DNA of 26,421 bases from a virus. The notes under the pieces are model-generated. The model was not told where the DNA came from and ran no database searches. It saw only the letters and a program-made list of their open reading frames with translations. Positions 1 through 7,407 of this stretch are shown here, piece by piece; within the stretch, counting starts at the first letter, position 1; each line of letters starts with the position of its first letter. The stretch is taken from IMG/VR virus record IMGVR_UViG_3300008470_000504, positions 1-26,421 of that record. One strand, 5' to 3'. The translations under genes were made by a program, and so were the position numbers.

Positions 1-50
1 AAACATGCAACGCACCAATTGTAAATATCGCTACACAAATTTCGCTTTGG

Positions 51-161
51 TGTTTACTGGCATGTTTACCGTAGTTAAAAAATTTATTAAATTTGCGTAA
101 ATAAAAACTTTAAAAGTTAATGTTTGTAGGTGTTACAATAGCGGGTAAACATGCGTAAACA
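51..161. repeat. Cluster of GTAAAC boxes upstream of terminase
   Basis: TGTTTAC occurs at 51-57 and 63-69, and its reverse complement GTAAACA at 145-151 and 155-161, so paired boxes face each other across about 75 bp. The longest inverted match is 11 bp, GCATGTTTACC at 60-70 against GGTAAACATGC at 144-154. AAACATGC also appears at 1-8. Within each side the boxes are 12 and 10 bp apart, roughly one helical turn, as expected for protein binding sites. The position just before the small terminase fits either an operator for the late promoter or a cos/pac recognition site. That reading is inference; the repeats themselves are directly visible. Confidence 0.5.
65..95 (+). promoter_or_regulatory. 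Bacteroidetes-type promoter for the terminase genes
   Basis: TAAATTTG at 88-95 matches the -7 consensus TAnnTTTG. TTTA at 65-68 lies exactly 19 bp upstream, where the -33 TTTG box should be, so that box is imperfect. The 13-mer ending at 95 is identical to the one ending at 7403, ahead of the gpW-like gene. The predicted transcript would start near 99 and have a leader of about 80 nt. Confidence 0.5.
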
Positions 162-178
162 AAACAAGGAAAGGAACA

Positions 179-850
179 ATGCCATTATATCAAAAAAAAG
201 AATATCAGGAGCTCTGTCAAGTGTCAAGACCCTATCTAGCACAGTACATTAAGAGGGGAAAGGTAATTTTAAGGGAAGACAATTTGATTGATACCTCAAA
301 TCCAATAAATCAAGAGTTTATGGACAACAGGGTAAACAAGCCTAAAGCCCCACCAGTAAAGGAAACTAAGCCTAAAAAAGTAAAACCACAAAAGAAAGCG
401 GTTGCACCTGCACCACCAGAGCGAGAAACTAGGGAACCAGTTTCAAAGTTTGCAAAGAGCGAAGATGAAGCTCAGGGGGCTGTGGATAAATACAATTTGG
501 ATAGACAGCTTAAAGAGTTGGAAATCGAAAAGAAGTTACAGGAAATAGAAAAAACTAAGATACAGGTTCAAAAACTTAAAGGTGACGTTATTCCTACCGA
601 CTTGGTTAATATGGTATTTGCTCAACATTTCACTTCGGTTACTAATGCGTTTTACAATGCGGCTGATAATTATATTGCTATTATAACGGCAAGGCTCAAC
701 GGCAAGAAAGACGATATTGCTTTTATTCGTGGCGAGTTAATTAAAACGATTAATCAGGCTGTAAAGGATGGTATTGTAGAAAGTAAGCAAAGCATGGGAA
801 ACATAGCGAGAGAATATAGCGACAAACGAGGTAAAGGAGAAAGCAGGTAA
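179..850 (+). CDS. Terminase small subunit, Nu1-like
   Basis: The product (223 aa) probably recognises phage DNA and loads the large terminase for packaging. Residues 1-30 look like a short winged-helix DNA-binding segment. A basic, proline-rich linker follows at about 53-85, then a charged helix (about 105-135) likely to form a coiled coil. After this comes a G-x-VIPTDLV motif, which resembles the segment after the coil in Nu1-like small terminases. The ATG follows a purine-rich AAGGAAAGG stretch. The stop overlaps the next ATG (TAATG), so translation is probably coupled to the large subunit. The assignment rests on domain layout and on adjacency to a clear GpA-family gene; sequence similarity alone would be weak. 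Confidence 0.75.
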   Translation: MPLYQKKEYQELCQVSRPYLAQYIKRGKVILREDNLIDTSNPINQEFMDNRVNKPKAPPVKETKPKKVKPQKKAVAPAPPERETREPVSKFAKSEDEAQGAVDKYNLDRQLKELEIEKKLQEIEKTKIQVQKLKGDVIPTDLVNMVFAQHFTSVTNAFYNAADNYIAIITARLNGKKDDIAFIRGELIKTINQAVKDGIVESKQSMGNIAREYSDKRGKGESR

Positions 851-2874
851 TGGAAGATTATTTAGGACACATAGAATCACTTTTGGATAGTTGCGATTAC
901 CAATTGTCTGACCAGTTGCCGAGCGTCTGGGCTGAAGAAAACAGGGTAATGAGTACCGAAAACAGCCCGAAGCCTGGTAGGTTTAGTTTTAACTATACAC
1001 CATACACAAAGGAAATGTTGGATTGTATAAGCCCGAATCACCCTGCGAGAGTTATAGCCATAATGAAGGGGGCTCAATTGGGTATGAGTACAGGTATTAT
1101 TGAAAACGCAATTGGATATATTATAAGCCAGAACCCTGGCAATACGTTGTTCTTAACGGGTCATGCTGATTTGGCTGACGAGGCTATGAATGGTAAGATT
1201 GACCAAATGATTGACAGTTGTGGTCTGCGGGATATGATTCGCCCAAATGTAATGCGTAAAAAAAACCAACGAACGGGAGATACTAGTAAATCAAAGGAGT
1301 TTCCTGGTGGTAGTTTGGTGGCTGGGTCTGCTGGAAATCATAAGCTTTTACGGCAAAGGTCGGTGAGGTATGGTTTTATTGATGATTTTGATGCAGCCAA
1401 AAAAAGCACTAAGGAATCGGGTTCAACTACCGAAATGATTGAACAACGTTTTGCGGCTTATATGGACAAAATGAAATTGTATTATATTTCAACTCCGGAG
1501 GTAAAACAAACTAGTAATATTGAGCCAGTTTATTTGAAGGGTGACCAGCGAAAGTTTCATTTGCCTTGCCCTTGTTGCGGTGATTATATTACATTGGAAT
1601 GGACTATTGTGGTTGACGGCAAAACTTACGGTATAACATACCAAAGGGATGAACATGGCGAACTTGTTGAAGGTAGTGTGGGTTATACTTGTCAAAGTTG
1701 TGGCGAGTTTTTTACTGAGCAGCACAAACACGAAATGAACTTGCGGGGTGAGTTTAAACCAACGGCAAAACCAAGTCAACCAGGTTATTATAGTTATCAT
1801 ATAAATTCGTTATATGCTGCGGCTGGAATGTATAATTGGGAGCATTATGTAAGGCAATATATTGATGCGAACCCTGCCAACGGTGAACAGAATTTAAAAA
1901 AGATGCAAACTTTTGTGAACTTGGTTTTGGGCGAAACGTGGGAAGAAAAAGGTGAAGCACCTAAAGCCAATGCACTACAAAAGAACATGCGAAATTATGA
2001 AATTGGTGAATTGCCTGAGAAAATGTCTATTGACGATGGCAATGGAAATATTTTGTTATTAACATGTGCATGTGATTTAAATGGCAAGCTGGATGACGCT
2101 CGTTTAGACTATGAGGTTGTTGCATGGACTGAAAGCGGAAGCAGCTACAGCATAGGACATGGAAGTATAGGAACATTTATTCCTAACCAAACACAGGCCC
2201 AAAAAGATAAAACCGATAGACAAAAGTGGACTTATATGATTAATGAGCCTGGCAATGTTTGGGCCGAGTTTATGAAAGTCGTTAATGGTGTTTATTTAAC
2301 GGACACGGGCCGCAAGATGAAAATATTTGTAACTGGTGTAGATACTGGAAATACTTATGGAGGCAATGCTTATGCATTTTTAGATAAGTATGGTCACTCT
2401 GGTAGTATTGTTGGAGTAAAAGGTAAGGACGCAGACAAAGCGAGGCGGTTTGGTATTGATACAGCCAGTTTTAAGAAATCCCGTGAACGTAGTGATTTAT
2501 ATTTGGTTGAGGTGGGCCAAATTAAAGATCATTTAGCTGAGGCCATGAAATTGCGTTGGTCTGAAAGTAAGGACACCGAACAGCCTGTTGGGTTTATGAA
2601 TTTCCCTATCCCGTCAAAGGGCCTTTATACTTATAAGAATTATTTCAGTCATTTTGAGGGTGAGCATAGGGTTATAGAAAAAAATGCAGGAGGCAATGGA
2701 ATTGGAGCTCGTTGGGTAAAGAAAAACTCAGCCGCTCAGAATCACCTTTGGGATTGCAGGATTTATAATATTATGCTTCGTGATTTGGTTGCCTCACTGG
2801 TAGCAAAGGAAATGGGTCTAAAAGATTACAGCTGGAAAGACTATGTTGATTATATTACAGGAAATAATCAATAA
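850..2874 (+). CDS. Terminase large subunit, GpA family
   Basis: The 674-aa product is the packaging motor and headful or cos nuclease, close in length to lambda gpA (641 aa). The deviant Walker A segment MKGAQLGMSTG is at residues 72-82 and the Walker B-like YGFIDDFDA at 174-182. A zinc ribbon typical of the family has cysteines at 240, 242/243, 281 and 284. The family motif around 355-370 (FVNLVLGETWEEKG) precedes the nuclease domain. In that domain acidic residues appear in CACDLNG (near 409) and GVDTGN (near 498). The gene overlaps terS by one base. Lambda-type phages continue directly to gpW and portal, but here those genes come 4.5 kb later. Confidence 0.95.
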   Translation: MEDYLGHIESLLDSCDYQLSDQLPSVWAEENRVMSTENSPKPGRFSFNYTPYTKEMLDCISPNHPARVIAIMKGAQLGMSTGIIENAIGYIISQNPGNTLFLTGHADLADEAMNGKIDQMIDSCGLRDMIRPNVMRKKNQRTGDTSKSKEFPGGSLVAGSAGNHKLLRQRSVRYGFIDDFDAAKKSTKESGSTTEMIEQRFAAYMDKMKLYYISTPEVKQTSNIEPVYLKGDQRKFHLPCPCCGDYITLEWTIVVDGKTYGITYQRDEHGELVEGSVGYTCQSCGEFFTEQHKHEMNLRGEFKPTAKPSQPGYYSYHINSLYAAAGMYNWEHYVRQYIDANPANGEQNLKKMQTFVNLVLGETWEEKGEAPKANALQKNMRNYEIGELPEKMSIDDGNGNILLLTCACDLNGKLDDARLDYEVVAWTESGSSYSIGHGSIGTFIPNQTQAQKDKTDRQKWTYMINEPGNVWAEFMKVVNGVYLTDTGRKMKIFVTGVDTGNTYGGNAYAFLDKYGHSGSIVGVKGKDADKARRFGIDTASFKKSRERSDLYLVEVGQIKDHLAEAMKLRWSESKDTEQPVGFMNFPIPSKGLYTYKNYFSHFEGEHRVIEKNAGGNGIGARWVKKNSAAQNHLWDCRIYNIMLRDLVASLVAKEMGLKDYSWKDYVDYITGNNQ

Positions 2875-2878
2875 AAGT

Positions 2879-2909
2879 TTTGTACTTTAAAAAGTAAAAC
2901 ATATATTTG
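2879..2909 (+). promoter_or_regulatory. Strong Bacteroidetes promoter for the recombination cassette
   Basis: TTTG at 2879-2882, a 19-bp spacer and TATATTTG at 2902-2909 give a perfect match to the TTTG-N19-TAnnTTTG consensus. It begins just after the terL stop and points into the 3010-7355 cassette. The predicted start is near 2913, giving a leader of about 97 nt. The spacer contains the palindrome TACTTT-AA-AAAGTA (2883-2896), a plausible operator that would block polymerase when bound. The XRE-type protein at 3461 is the obvious candidate ligand, by inference only. Confidence 0.75.
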
Positions 2910-2913
2910 CTTC

Positions 2914-2990
2914 AACTAATAAAGGTTAGTTAATTATCAAACAAAAAACGTTCTTACCTACCAACTTTTCAGCAGTTGGTAGGAATTTTA
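2914..2990 (+). promoter_or_regulatory. Structured 5' leader with two hairpins
   Basis: The leader can fold into AACTAA/TTAGTT (2914-2919 with 2926-2931) and a perfect 10-bp stem, CCTACCAACT/AGTTGGTAGG (2957-2966 with 2974-2983, 7-nt loop). The second stem is followed by AATTTTAAAA, a poor U tract, so it may be a weak terminator of terL readthrough, an attenuator, or an RNA-stabilising structure. Because the promoter at 2879-2909 lies upstream, the hairpin is in the cassette's own leader and could not simply end the previous unit. The rest of the 135-bp gap shows no ORF. Confidence 0.5.
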
Positions 2991-3009
2991 AAACTAAAAG
3001 GAAAAGTAA

Positions 3010-3504
3010 ATGGAAGAAATAATATCAAAGGAACACATGGAAGAACCAGTAATTAGGTTTGGTGACGGTCTAAATTTAGATAATTTATTTAGAGTTAAGG
3101 GCCGTCAGGGGCTTTATACTTTACGAAGTGGAGCTAGTAAGTCTGGCATGGTAGGCATGATGGAATTCCTAGACATGAACAACACTAAAACGGTTCACAA
3201 AAGAGATTTAGAATGTTTAGGTGAGTTAAGAATTTCAACATTTAATGATAGTAAAATTGAATTAATAACAATAAACGAAATTTTCAGCAATCTACACGAC
3301 CAAGAATCTGAACTTGTAAAGGTTGATTTAGATGCAAAACCTATTGAGGAATTAATGGAAATAATGGCCCCAAACTTTAGTTCAGATTTTAAACAGAGCC
3401 ACGCCAAAAGGGTTTATGCATGGTATAAATATATTATTGAAAAATTAAAAGCAGCTACAGATGAAGAAGATACTGGAAAAGATAAAACAGAAGATAAAGA
3501 GTAA
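3010..3504 (+). CDS. DUF5606-like protein
   Basis: This 164-aa soluble protein resembles DUF5606, a small protein family conserved in Bacteroidetes cells and of unknown function. Visible family-like features are VKGRQGLYTL at residues 29-38, the ECLGELRIST strand at 68-77, a following IxEIFSNL segment (88-95), an acidic middle, and RVYAWYKYIIEKL at 134-146. The C-terminal 18 residues are highly acidic and charged. The ATG follows AAGGAAAAG. It is the first gene after the cassette promoter, and its 3' end overlaps the XRE-type gene by 44 bp. I assign the family from remembered pattern, not from a search. The role in the phage is unknown. Confidence 0.55.
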   Translation: MEEIISKEHMEEPVIRFGDGLNLDNLFRVKGRQGLYTLRSGASKSGMVGMMEFLDMNNTKTVHKRDLECLGELRISTFNDSKIELITINEIFSNLHDQESELVKVDLDAKPIEELMEIMAPNFSSDFKQSHAKRVYAWYKYIIEKLKAATDEEDTGKDKTEDKE

Positions 3505-3823
3505 GAGTACTATGGAATCCTACGCTGAAAAAGTGGGGGTTCGTAGAGCTACTTTATCAGACTTCCTTCACCAAAAGGTAGATATTAGGGTTACGACCTT
3601 AAACAAAATAATTGAACCTTTGGGTTTAGATATAATGGAAAAGCTACCAGGTAAGCTAATTCATGTGGAAAGCGTTCATTATAAGGAGAAAAAGTATAAG
3701 GAAGGCGAAAAGTTTAGCAAAGGAAATAAGATTGTTTTTTGTTTTGGGTGTACAAAAACAACATATCAGGCTATTTTGTTAAAGAATACAGCAACAGAAG
3801 AATTAGAACTAAAAATATTATAA
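3461..3823 (+). CDS. XRE-type helix-turn-helix regulator
   Basis: Residues 3-58 of this 120-aa protein fit a five-helix XRE/Cro-like domain: a basic first helix (3-13), MESYAEKVGVRRATLSDFL as helix 2, turn and recognition helix, then a segment ending LGLDI. The C-terminal half (about 66-120) looks beta-rich and may bind a ligand or a partner. A later ATG at 3512 would avoid the 44-bp overlap with the previous gene but would remove helix 1, so I prefer 3461. It probably controls the cassette, perhaps through the palindrome at 2883-2896. That link is inferred from position alone. Confidence 0.7.
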   Translation: MKKILEKIKQKIKSKSTMESYAEKVGVRRATLSDFLHQKVDIRVTTLNKIIEPLGLDIMEKLPGKLIHVESVHYKEKKYKEGEKFSKGNKIVFCFGCTKTTYQAILLKNTATEELELKIL

Positions 3824-3826
3824 AAA

Positions 3827-5533
3827 ATGGGGCAGAAAGAAGTGAAGATAATAGGGTTAAAAGTTAACAATCAGCTTGGAATATTGCATAGTTGTGAGCT
3901 AGAATTTGACGTAAATAACAAGTTAATAGCTGTTTTGGGTGAGGTTGGTGCAGGGAAAACCACTTTACAAAAGAGTTTGATGCTAGGAACACAGGGTAGT
4001 GACGCATTAAAGAACGATAAACTGCTTTACGGTGATATAGACGAAGAAGTTCAGCTTTTGGACGGTGATACTAAATTGTTTGTAGGGTGCAAAACTAACA
4101 AGGATAAATCCCTTGAATATGTACTTTATACGAAGGACGAAGCTGGAAAGGTAATAAAAAACCCTGTGATTGATGGGGTTAAATCAACTCCAGCAAATTA
4201 TTTAAAGAATTTACAAACTTCTTTAACCTGGCGAATGGACGAGTTGACTAATGACAACCCGACAATTCAGCGAAAAATACTTTTAGATTTATACAAAGGT
4301 GATTTAATAGAGGCGGGTGTAGTTTTTGACAAAACCAGTGTTGAATACAGTAAAAGCATTTTAGGAAGAATTGAATTAGCTGAAAATGCAAGGTCTGAAA
4401 AAGAGTTTAAGCGAAAACAAGTTGGAGGGTTTTCTAACCAGTTGGAACCGTTGGGAATTATAGTTGATAAAACTGAAACACACCCAACGAGGCAAGATTT
4501 AAAGACATTAGAAGAAAAAGCTTCAAAACTGGGTTACGACATTAACAACGTAGAACAGGCGAAGACCCAAAAGCTTGAATCGTTAAAGAACCAGGCGGAT
4601 GGGGTTGTTTTAAAACTAAAGGACGAAAACAGAAAGATTCAAGAACATAATAGGTTATTAGAAAGTGATTTTGAAAAGAATAAAGCTACTTACAGCCAAA
4701 ACCAAAGGGTATTAGACGGGATTATTAGTGATTTAAATGTACTAAAAGAAGCGGGGTGTTATGCTCACGACGAATTTGTTGAAATAAATAATAAATTAGC
4801 TTCTGGATTCCTACTAAAAGAACCAATGTGTGAGCAGTTAAAAACTGAACTTGAATTTAGCGAAGAAGGAAAGCTAATTACCACCGAATGGAACGAAGAA
4901 GGTACGGTTCAAGGCTTGTTGTATGACTTGGTAGGTGTTCGTTCTAGTTATATAGCTAGAAGTACTGAACCACTTGACGACACTACGGTAATCCAAACGG
5001 AGCTTGAAAACATTAATAATGACATTGTATTAGCAAAGGAACATAATAAGAAATGTGATATGATGGATGCGTTTTTGGAATGGCAAGCAGAAAACAACGA
5101 AGTAATTGACCTAAGAAACCAATATGTCAACATGCTAAAGGGTGTCAATACTGGTGTTGATGGTTTAAATATTAATGTTGATAAACAAGATGCAAAGCTT
5201 GAAATATATTTGACTTATAATGGTCAGTACGATGTTGAATACTTTAACAACCCACAAAGGGAACATAGGAAGTTGAGCAGCTACAGCGGAACACAAAAAC
5301 CGTTAATTTGTTTGTTACTTCAAAATTATTTGTTAAGTAAAAAACCAAAAGCAATGCGATATTTATGGATTGATGATGTGCCAATTGACAATAAGACAAA
5401 AGCATTATTGACCAAGATGGGCCAAGAATTAAACCTAACAATATTTGTAAATATAACAGGTGATTTCAATAAAGATGTATTAAAGAATGGTGAAATACTT
5501 ATCCAAGGCGGTGAGGTGTTTTTTAAAAACTAA
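3827..5533 (+). CDS. Rad50/SMC-like ATPase
   Basis: The 568-aa protein has a split ABC-type ATPase around a helical middle. Walker A is GEVGAGKTT at residues 38-46. A charged coiled-coil arm spans roughly 225-310 and a second helical segment 385-440. The signature-like LSSYSGTQKP is at 483-492 and Walker B is RYLWIDDVP at 511-519. The usual catalytic Glu after the Walker B Asp is Asp (517), and the switch His after the last strand is not evident (FVNITGDF). I see no CxxC zinc hook. SMC-like ATPases of this kind act in end processing with a nuclease, as SbcC with SbcD or T4 gp46 with gp47. No gp47/SbcD-type nuclease gene is nearby; the YqaJ-type exonuclease at 6311 is the only nuclease candidate. 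Confidence 0.8.
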   Translation: MGQKEVKIIGLKVNNQLGILHSCELEFDVNNKLIAVLGEVGAGKTTLQKSLMLGTQGSDALKNDKLLYGDIDEEVQLLDGDTKLFVGCKTNKDKSLEYVLYTKDEAGKVIKNPVIDGVKSTPANYLKNLQTSLTWRMDELTNDNPTIQRKILLDLYKGDLIEAGVVFDKTSVEYSKSILGRIELAENARSEKEFKRKQVGGFSNQLEPLGIIVDKTETHPTRQDLKTLEEKASKLGYDINNVEQAKTQKLESLKNQADGVVLKLKDENRKIQEHNRLLESDFEKNKATYSQNQRVLDGIISDLNVLKEAGCYAHDEFVEINNKLASGFLLKEPMCEQLKTELEFSEEGKLITTEWNEEGTVQGLLYDLVGVRSSYIARSTEPLDDTTVIQTELENINNDIVLAKEHNKKCDMMDAFLEWQAENNEVIDLRNQYVNMLKGVNTGVDGLNINVDKQDAKLEIYLTYNGQYDVEYFNNPQREHRKLSSYSGTQKPLICLLLQNYLLSKKPKAMRYLWIDDVPIDNKTKALLTKMGQELNLTIFVNITGDFNKDVLKNGEILIQGGEVFFKN

Positions 5534-5539
5534 ATAAAG

Positions 5540-5809
5540 ATGGAGTATTTAAAATTATTAGGTTATTTGTTGTTATTGGTTATTATTTTTATATGGGTAG
5601 GTAGTCCAGAAATAAACTTCAAACCATTTTCTTTTAGACTTGTTTCGTGGAGGATTTCAATGTTTTGGGTTTTCTTAATGATTTCCCTGTTCTTTTACGC
5701 CTCTGAATATAAAAGAATAGGAAAGAAAAAAGGATGGAAAGCAGGGGCTGATTTCGCTATAAGTATTTTTGAAGAAAAATTAGAAGAAAAAAGAAATTCA
5801 AACAAATAA
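5540..5809 (+). CDS. Small two-helix membrane protein
   Basis: The 89-aa product has two hydrophobic segments, about residues 5-21 and 38-54, joined by a short loop. A lysine-rich, probably cytoplasmic tail (55-89) includes the basic KRIGKKKGWKAG stretch and an acidic helix. It follows the ATPase gene by 6 bp and precedes the annealing protein by 2 bp, so it is co-transcribed with recombination genes. A holin role seems unlikely, because a better lysis cassette lies at 9288-10344. I do not recognise the family; membrane anchoring of the recombination complex, or superinfection exclusion, is only a guess. Confidence 0.65.
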   Translation: MEYLKLLGYLLLLVIIFIWVGSPEINFKPFSFRLVSWRISMFWVFLMISLFFYASEYKRIGKKKGWKAGADFAISIFEEKLEEKRNSNK

Positions 5810-5811
5810 AG

Positions 5812-6318
5812 ATGGAAGGAAAATTAGAAGAATACAGGTTTAAAGATTTATTAGCTTTTAAGGAGGCATTGAAAAAAGCACCTGCACCAGCATGGACAGA
5901 GCAAAGAAATATCGGTTCAAGAAGCGTTCCTTATATTGGGATTGCTGTAAAAGAAGCTTTAGCTGATACAATGTTTAAAGAATGGAACGTTGTAGAAGAA
6001 AAATACATGAATGTCTTAAATGAAATTGTTTGTACTGTTAAAATAAACGCTTTGCCTGATTATGTTGGTGCTGATTACATAACTTTTACAGGTAGTGCAT
6101 CAAAACCAATACAGGTAGACGCTAAATCAATCGCATCCGAGTTCCCAAAAGGTAAAAAGGCCAACGCTCTAGAATATTGTTTGCCAGCCGTTAGAAGTGA
6201 ATCTATTGGAAACGCTTTTGAAACTTTAGGCAATATATTTGGCAGAAATTTGGCCCGTAATGCTTCGAATGATTTTGGTTTCGATTTGGCTTATGTAACA
6301 GCTACGAAAGGTGAATGA
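5812..6318 (+). CDS. Rad52/Sak-like single-strand annealing protein
   Basis: This 168-aa protein matches the layout of phage Rad52-like annealing proteins. A VPYI segment (39-42) is followed by a helix and a Trp (EWNV, 57-60). Strands IVCTVKI (72-78) and ADYITFTGSAS (87-97) come next. The C-terminal helix pair LPAVRSESIGNAFETLGNIFGRNL (124-147) corresponds to the 'A..SdA.kra...LG..FG' element of that fold. Such proteins coat single-stranded DNA and anneal it to complementary strands. The YqaJ-type exonuclease gene overlaps its 3' end by 8 bp, which is the usual pairing of annealase and exonuclease. The fold call is from pattern and context; an unrelated conserved phage protein remains possible. 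Confidence 0.6.
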   Translation: MEGKLEEYRFKDLLAFKEALKKAPAPAWTEQRNIGSRSVPYIGIAVKEALADTMFKEWNVVEEKYMNVLNEIVCTVKINALPDYVGADYITFTGSASKPIQVDAKSIASEFPKGKKANALEYCLPAVRSESIGNAFETLGNIFGRNLARNASNDFGFDLAYVTATKGE

Positions 6319-7084
6319 ATTTGAAGAAATATCATCAAGTTTTAAAATGGTTGGAACTGTCAGCTCTAAAACAGAGTCTGACAGTTTACAACGAAATGAA
6401 GCTTGGTTGCAAAAGCGAAGCGGCTGTTTTACTGGCAGCAAATTATCGCTTTTGATGGGTTGCGGAAAAGCAACTTCAAAAATCCCGTGGGGTGACACCG
6501 CAAAACTTTTTGATTTTAGTGTAACGGCTGAAAAGTACATTTATAACGTAGGAAAAGAAAGGCTAACAGGTTTAAGGTCACAACAACAAAGTAGTAAGCA
6601 AATGCAGCACGGAACAGACCATGATCCGCTACTAATTCAACAATTATTAGATGATGGTGTAATAACTGACTTTGAAGAATTAGGTTTTGAATACTTTGGC
6701 GACTACCATAACGGTGGAGCCTCGGCAGATGGTAGGGCTATATATAAAGGCGTTTTAGTTGGTTGCGAAATAAAGTGTTGCGTTAGTTGGGATGGTCACT
6801 ACAAACGAATGTATGAAGCCGTACACGATAAGCATGACGACTTCTGGCAACACCAGGGTGAAATGTTAGCAATGGGAGTTGATTCTTTGCTTTATGTTGT
6901 AGCAATGCCAATGCAGGTAGAAAAATATGACACTCAAATAGTAGCGGCATCGGTAACACACCAAGAAGCCTTGATGCATAGGTGTAGAATTGCTGACATG
7001 GCAATAAAATTGTGGAGTAAATACACTTACAAAGAAGCTCTTCAAATAGCTTGTAATAACTACAAAGAACTTATTAATAATTAA
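6311..7084 (+). CDS. YqaJ-type viral recombination exonuclease
   Basis: The 257-aa product has the motif order of YqaJ/lambda-exonuclease-like PD-(D/E)XK nucleases. These are NEAWLQKRSGCFTGS (29-43), QHGTDHDPLLIQ (99-110), the catalytic SADG (138-141, Asp140), GCEIKCC (151-157, Glu153 and Lys155), and the downstream WQHQGEML (179-186). The enzyme should degrade one strand of duplex DNA from ends and hand the single strand to the annealing protein upstream. The GTG start at 6311 overlaps the previous gene by 8 bp. An in-frame ATG at 6347 would shorten the protein by 12 residues without touching the domain. Confidence 0.85.
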   Translation: MNEFEEISSSFKMVGTVSSKTESDSLQRNEAWLQKRSGCFTGSKLSLLMGCGKATSKIPWGDTAKLFDFSVTAEKYIYNVGKERLTGLRSQQQSSKQMQHGTDHDPLLIQQLLDDGVITDFEELGFEYFGDYHNGGASADGRAIYKGVLVGCEIKCCVSWDGHYKRMYEAVHDKHDDFWQHQGEMLAMGVDSLLYVVAMPMQVEKYDTQIVAASVTHQEALMHRCRIADMAIKLWSKYTYKEALQIACNNYKELINN

Positions 7085-7097
7085 ACAAATAAAAAAA

Positions 7098-7355
7098 ATG
7101 GACAAGGTAAACGAATTATCAGAAGAATTATTTAAAGAGGTAGAAAATAGGTTTATGCATCAGTACTCTAAAAACCACTGGCCCGCAAAATTAAGAAAAG
7201 TGATGAACACTAAAATGGAAGCGGCTTTTCATTATGGTCAAATTTCTTTAGATGGAAAAATAAACGCATTAAATTCAAGCTTACAAAAAGCATTGAGCCG
7301 ACCTCAACCAACTTTGGGCCATAGATTAAAATATTTATTTACAGGCAAATTATAA
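7098..7355 (+). CDS. Small hypothetical protein, last gene of the cassette
   Basis: This 85-aa protein has no signal peptide or membrane segment. It is mostly helical in composition and basic, with a heptad-like N-terminus (LSEELFKEVENRF), several aromatic residues (HQYSKNHW), and a basic C-terminus. It lies 13 bp after the exonuclease and 8 bp before the terminator at 7363. I do not recognise it. Its position suggests an accessory recombination or nucleic-acid-binding role, but nothing in the sequence proves that. Confidence 0.6.
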   Translation: MDKVNELSEELFKEVENRFMHQYSKNHWPAKLRKVMNTKMEAAFHYGQISLDGKINALNSSLQKALSRPQPTLGHRLKYLFTGKL

Positions 7356-7362
7356 ACAAATT

Positions 7363-7393
7363 AAAAGGAGCTAAGTTTTAGTTCCTTTTTTTT
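7363..7393 (+). terminator. Rho-independent terminator closing the cassette
   Basis: AAAAGGAGCTAA (7363-7374) pairs with TTAGTTCCTTTT (7378-7389), giving a 12-bp stem with one G-U pair, a 3-nt loop and a run of T to 7393. The T run leads into the next promoter element, so termination and re-initiation are back to back. Confidence 0.85.
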
Positions 7394-7395
7394 AT

Positions 7396-7403
7396 TAAAT
7401 TTG
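7396..7403 (+). promoter_or_regulatory. Promoter -7 element for gpW-like and portal genes
   Basis: TAAATTTG matches TAnnTTTG and sits in a 13-mer (7391-7403) identical to 83-95 upstream of the terminase genes. No good -33 TTTG is seen at the expected distance, where the terminator stem lies. The next ATG is at 7408, so the transcript would be leaderless or nearly so. Confidence 0.5.
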
Positions 7404-7407
7404 TAGC

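Noticed and set aside
3512-3823. Later ATG at 3512 for the XRE-type gene
   Set aside because: It avoids gene overlap but removes the first helix of the DNA-binding domain, which aligns well when 3461 is used.
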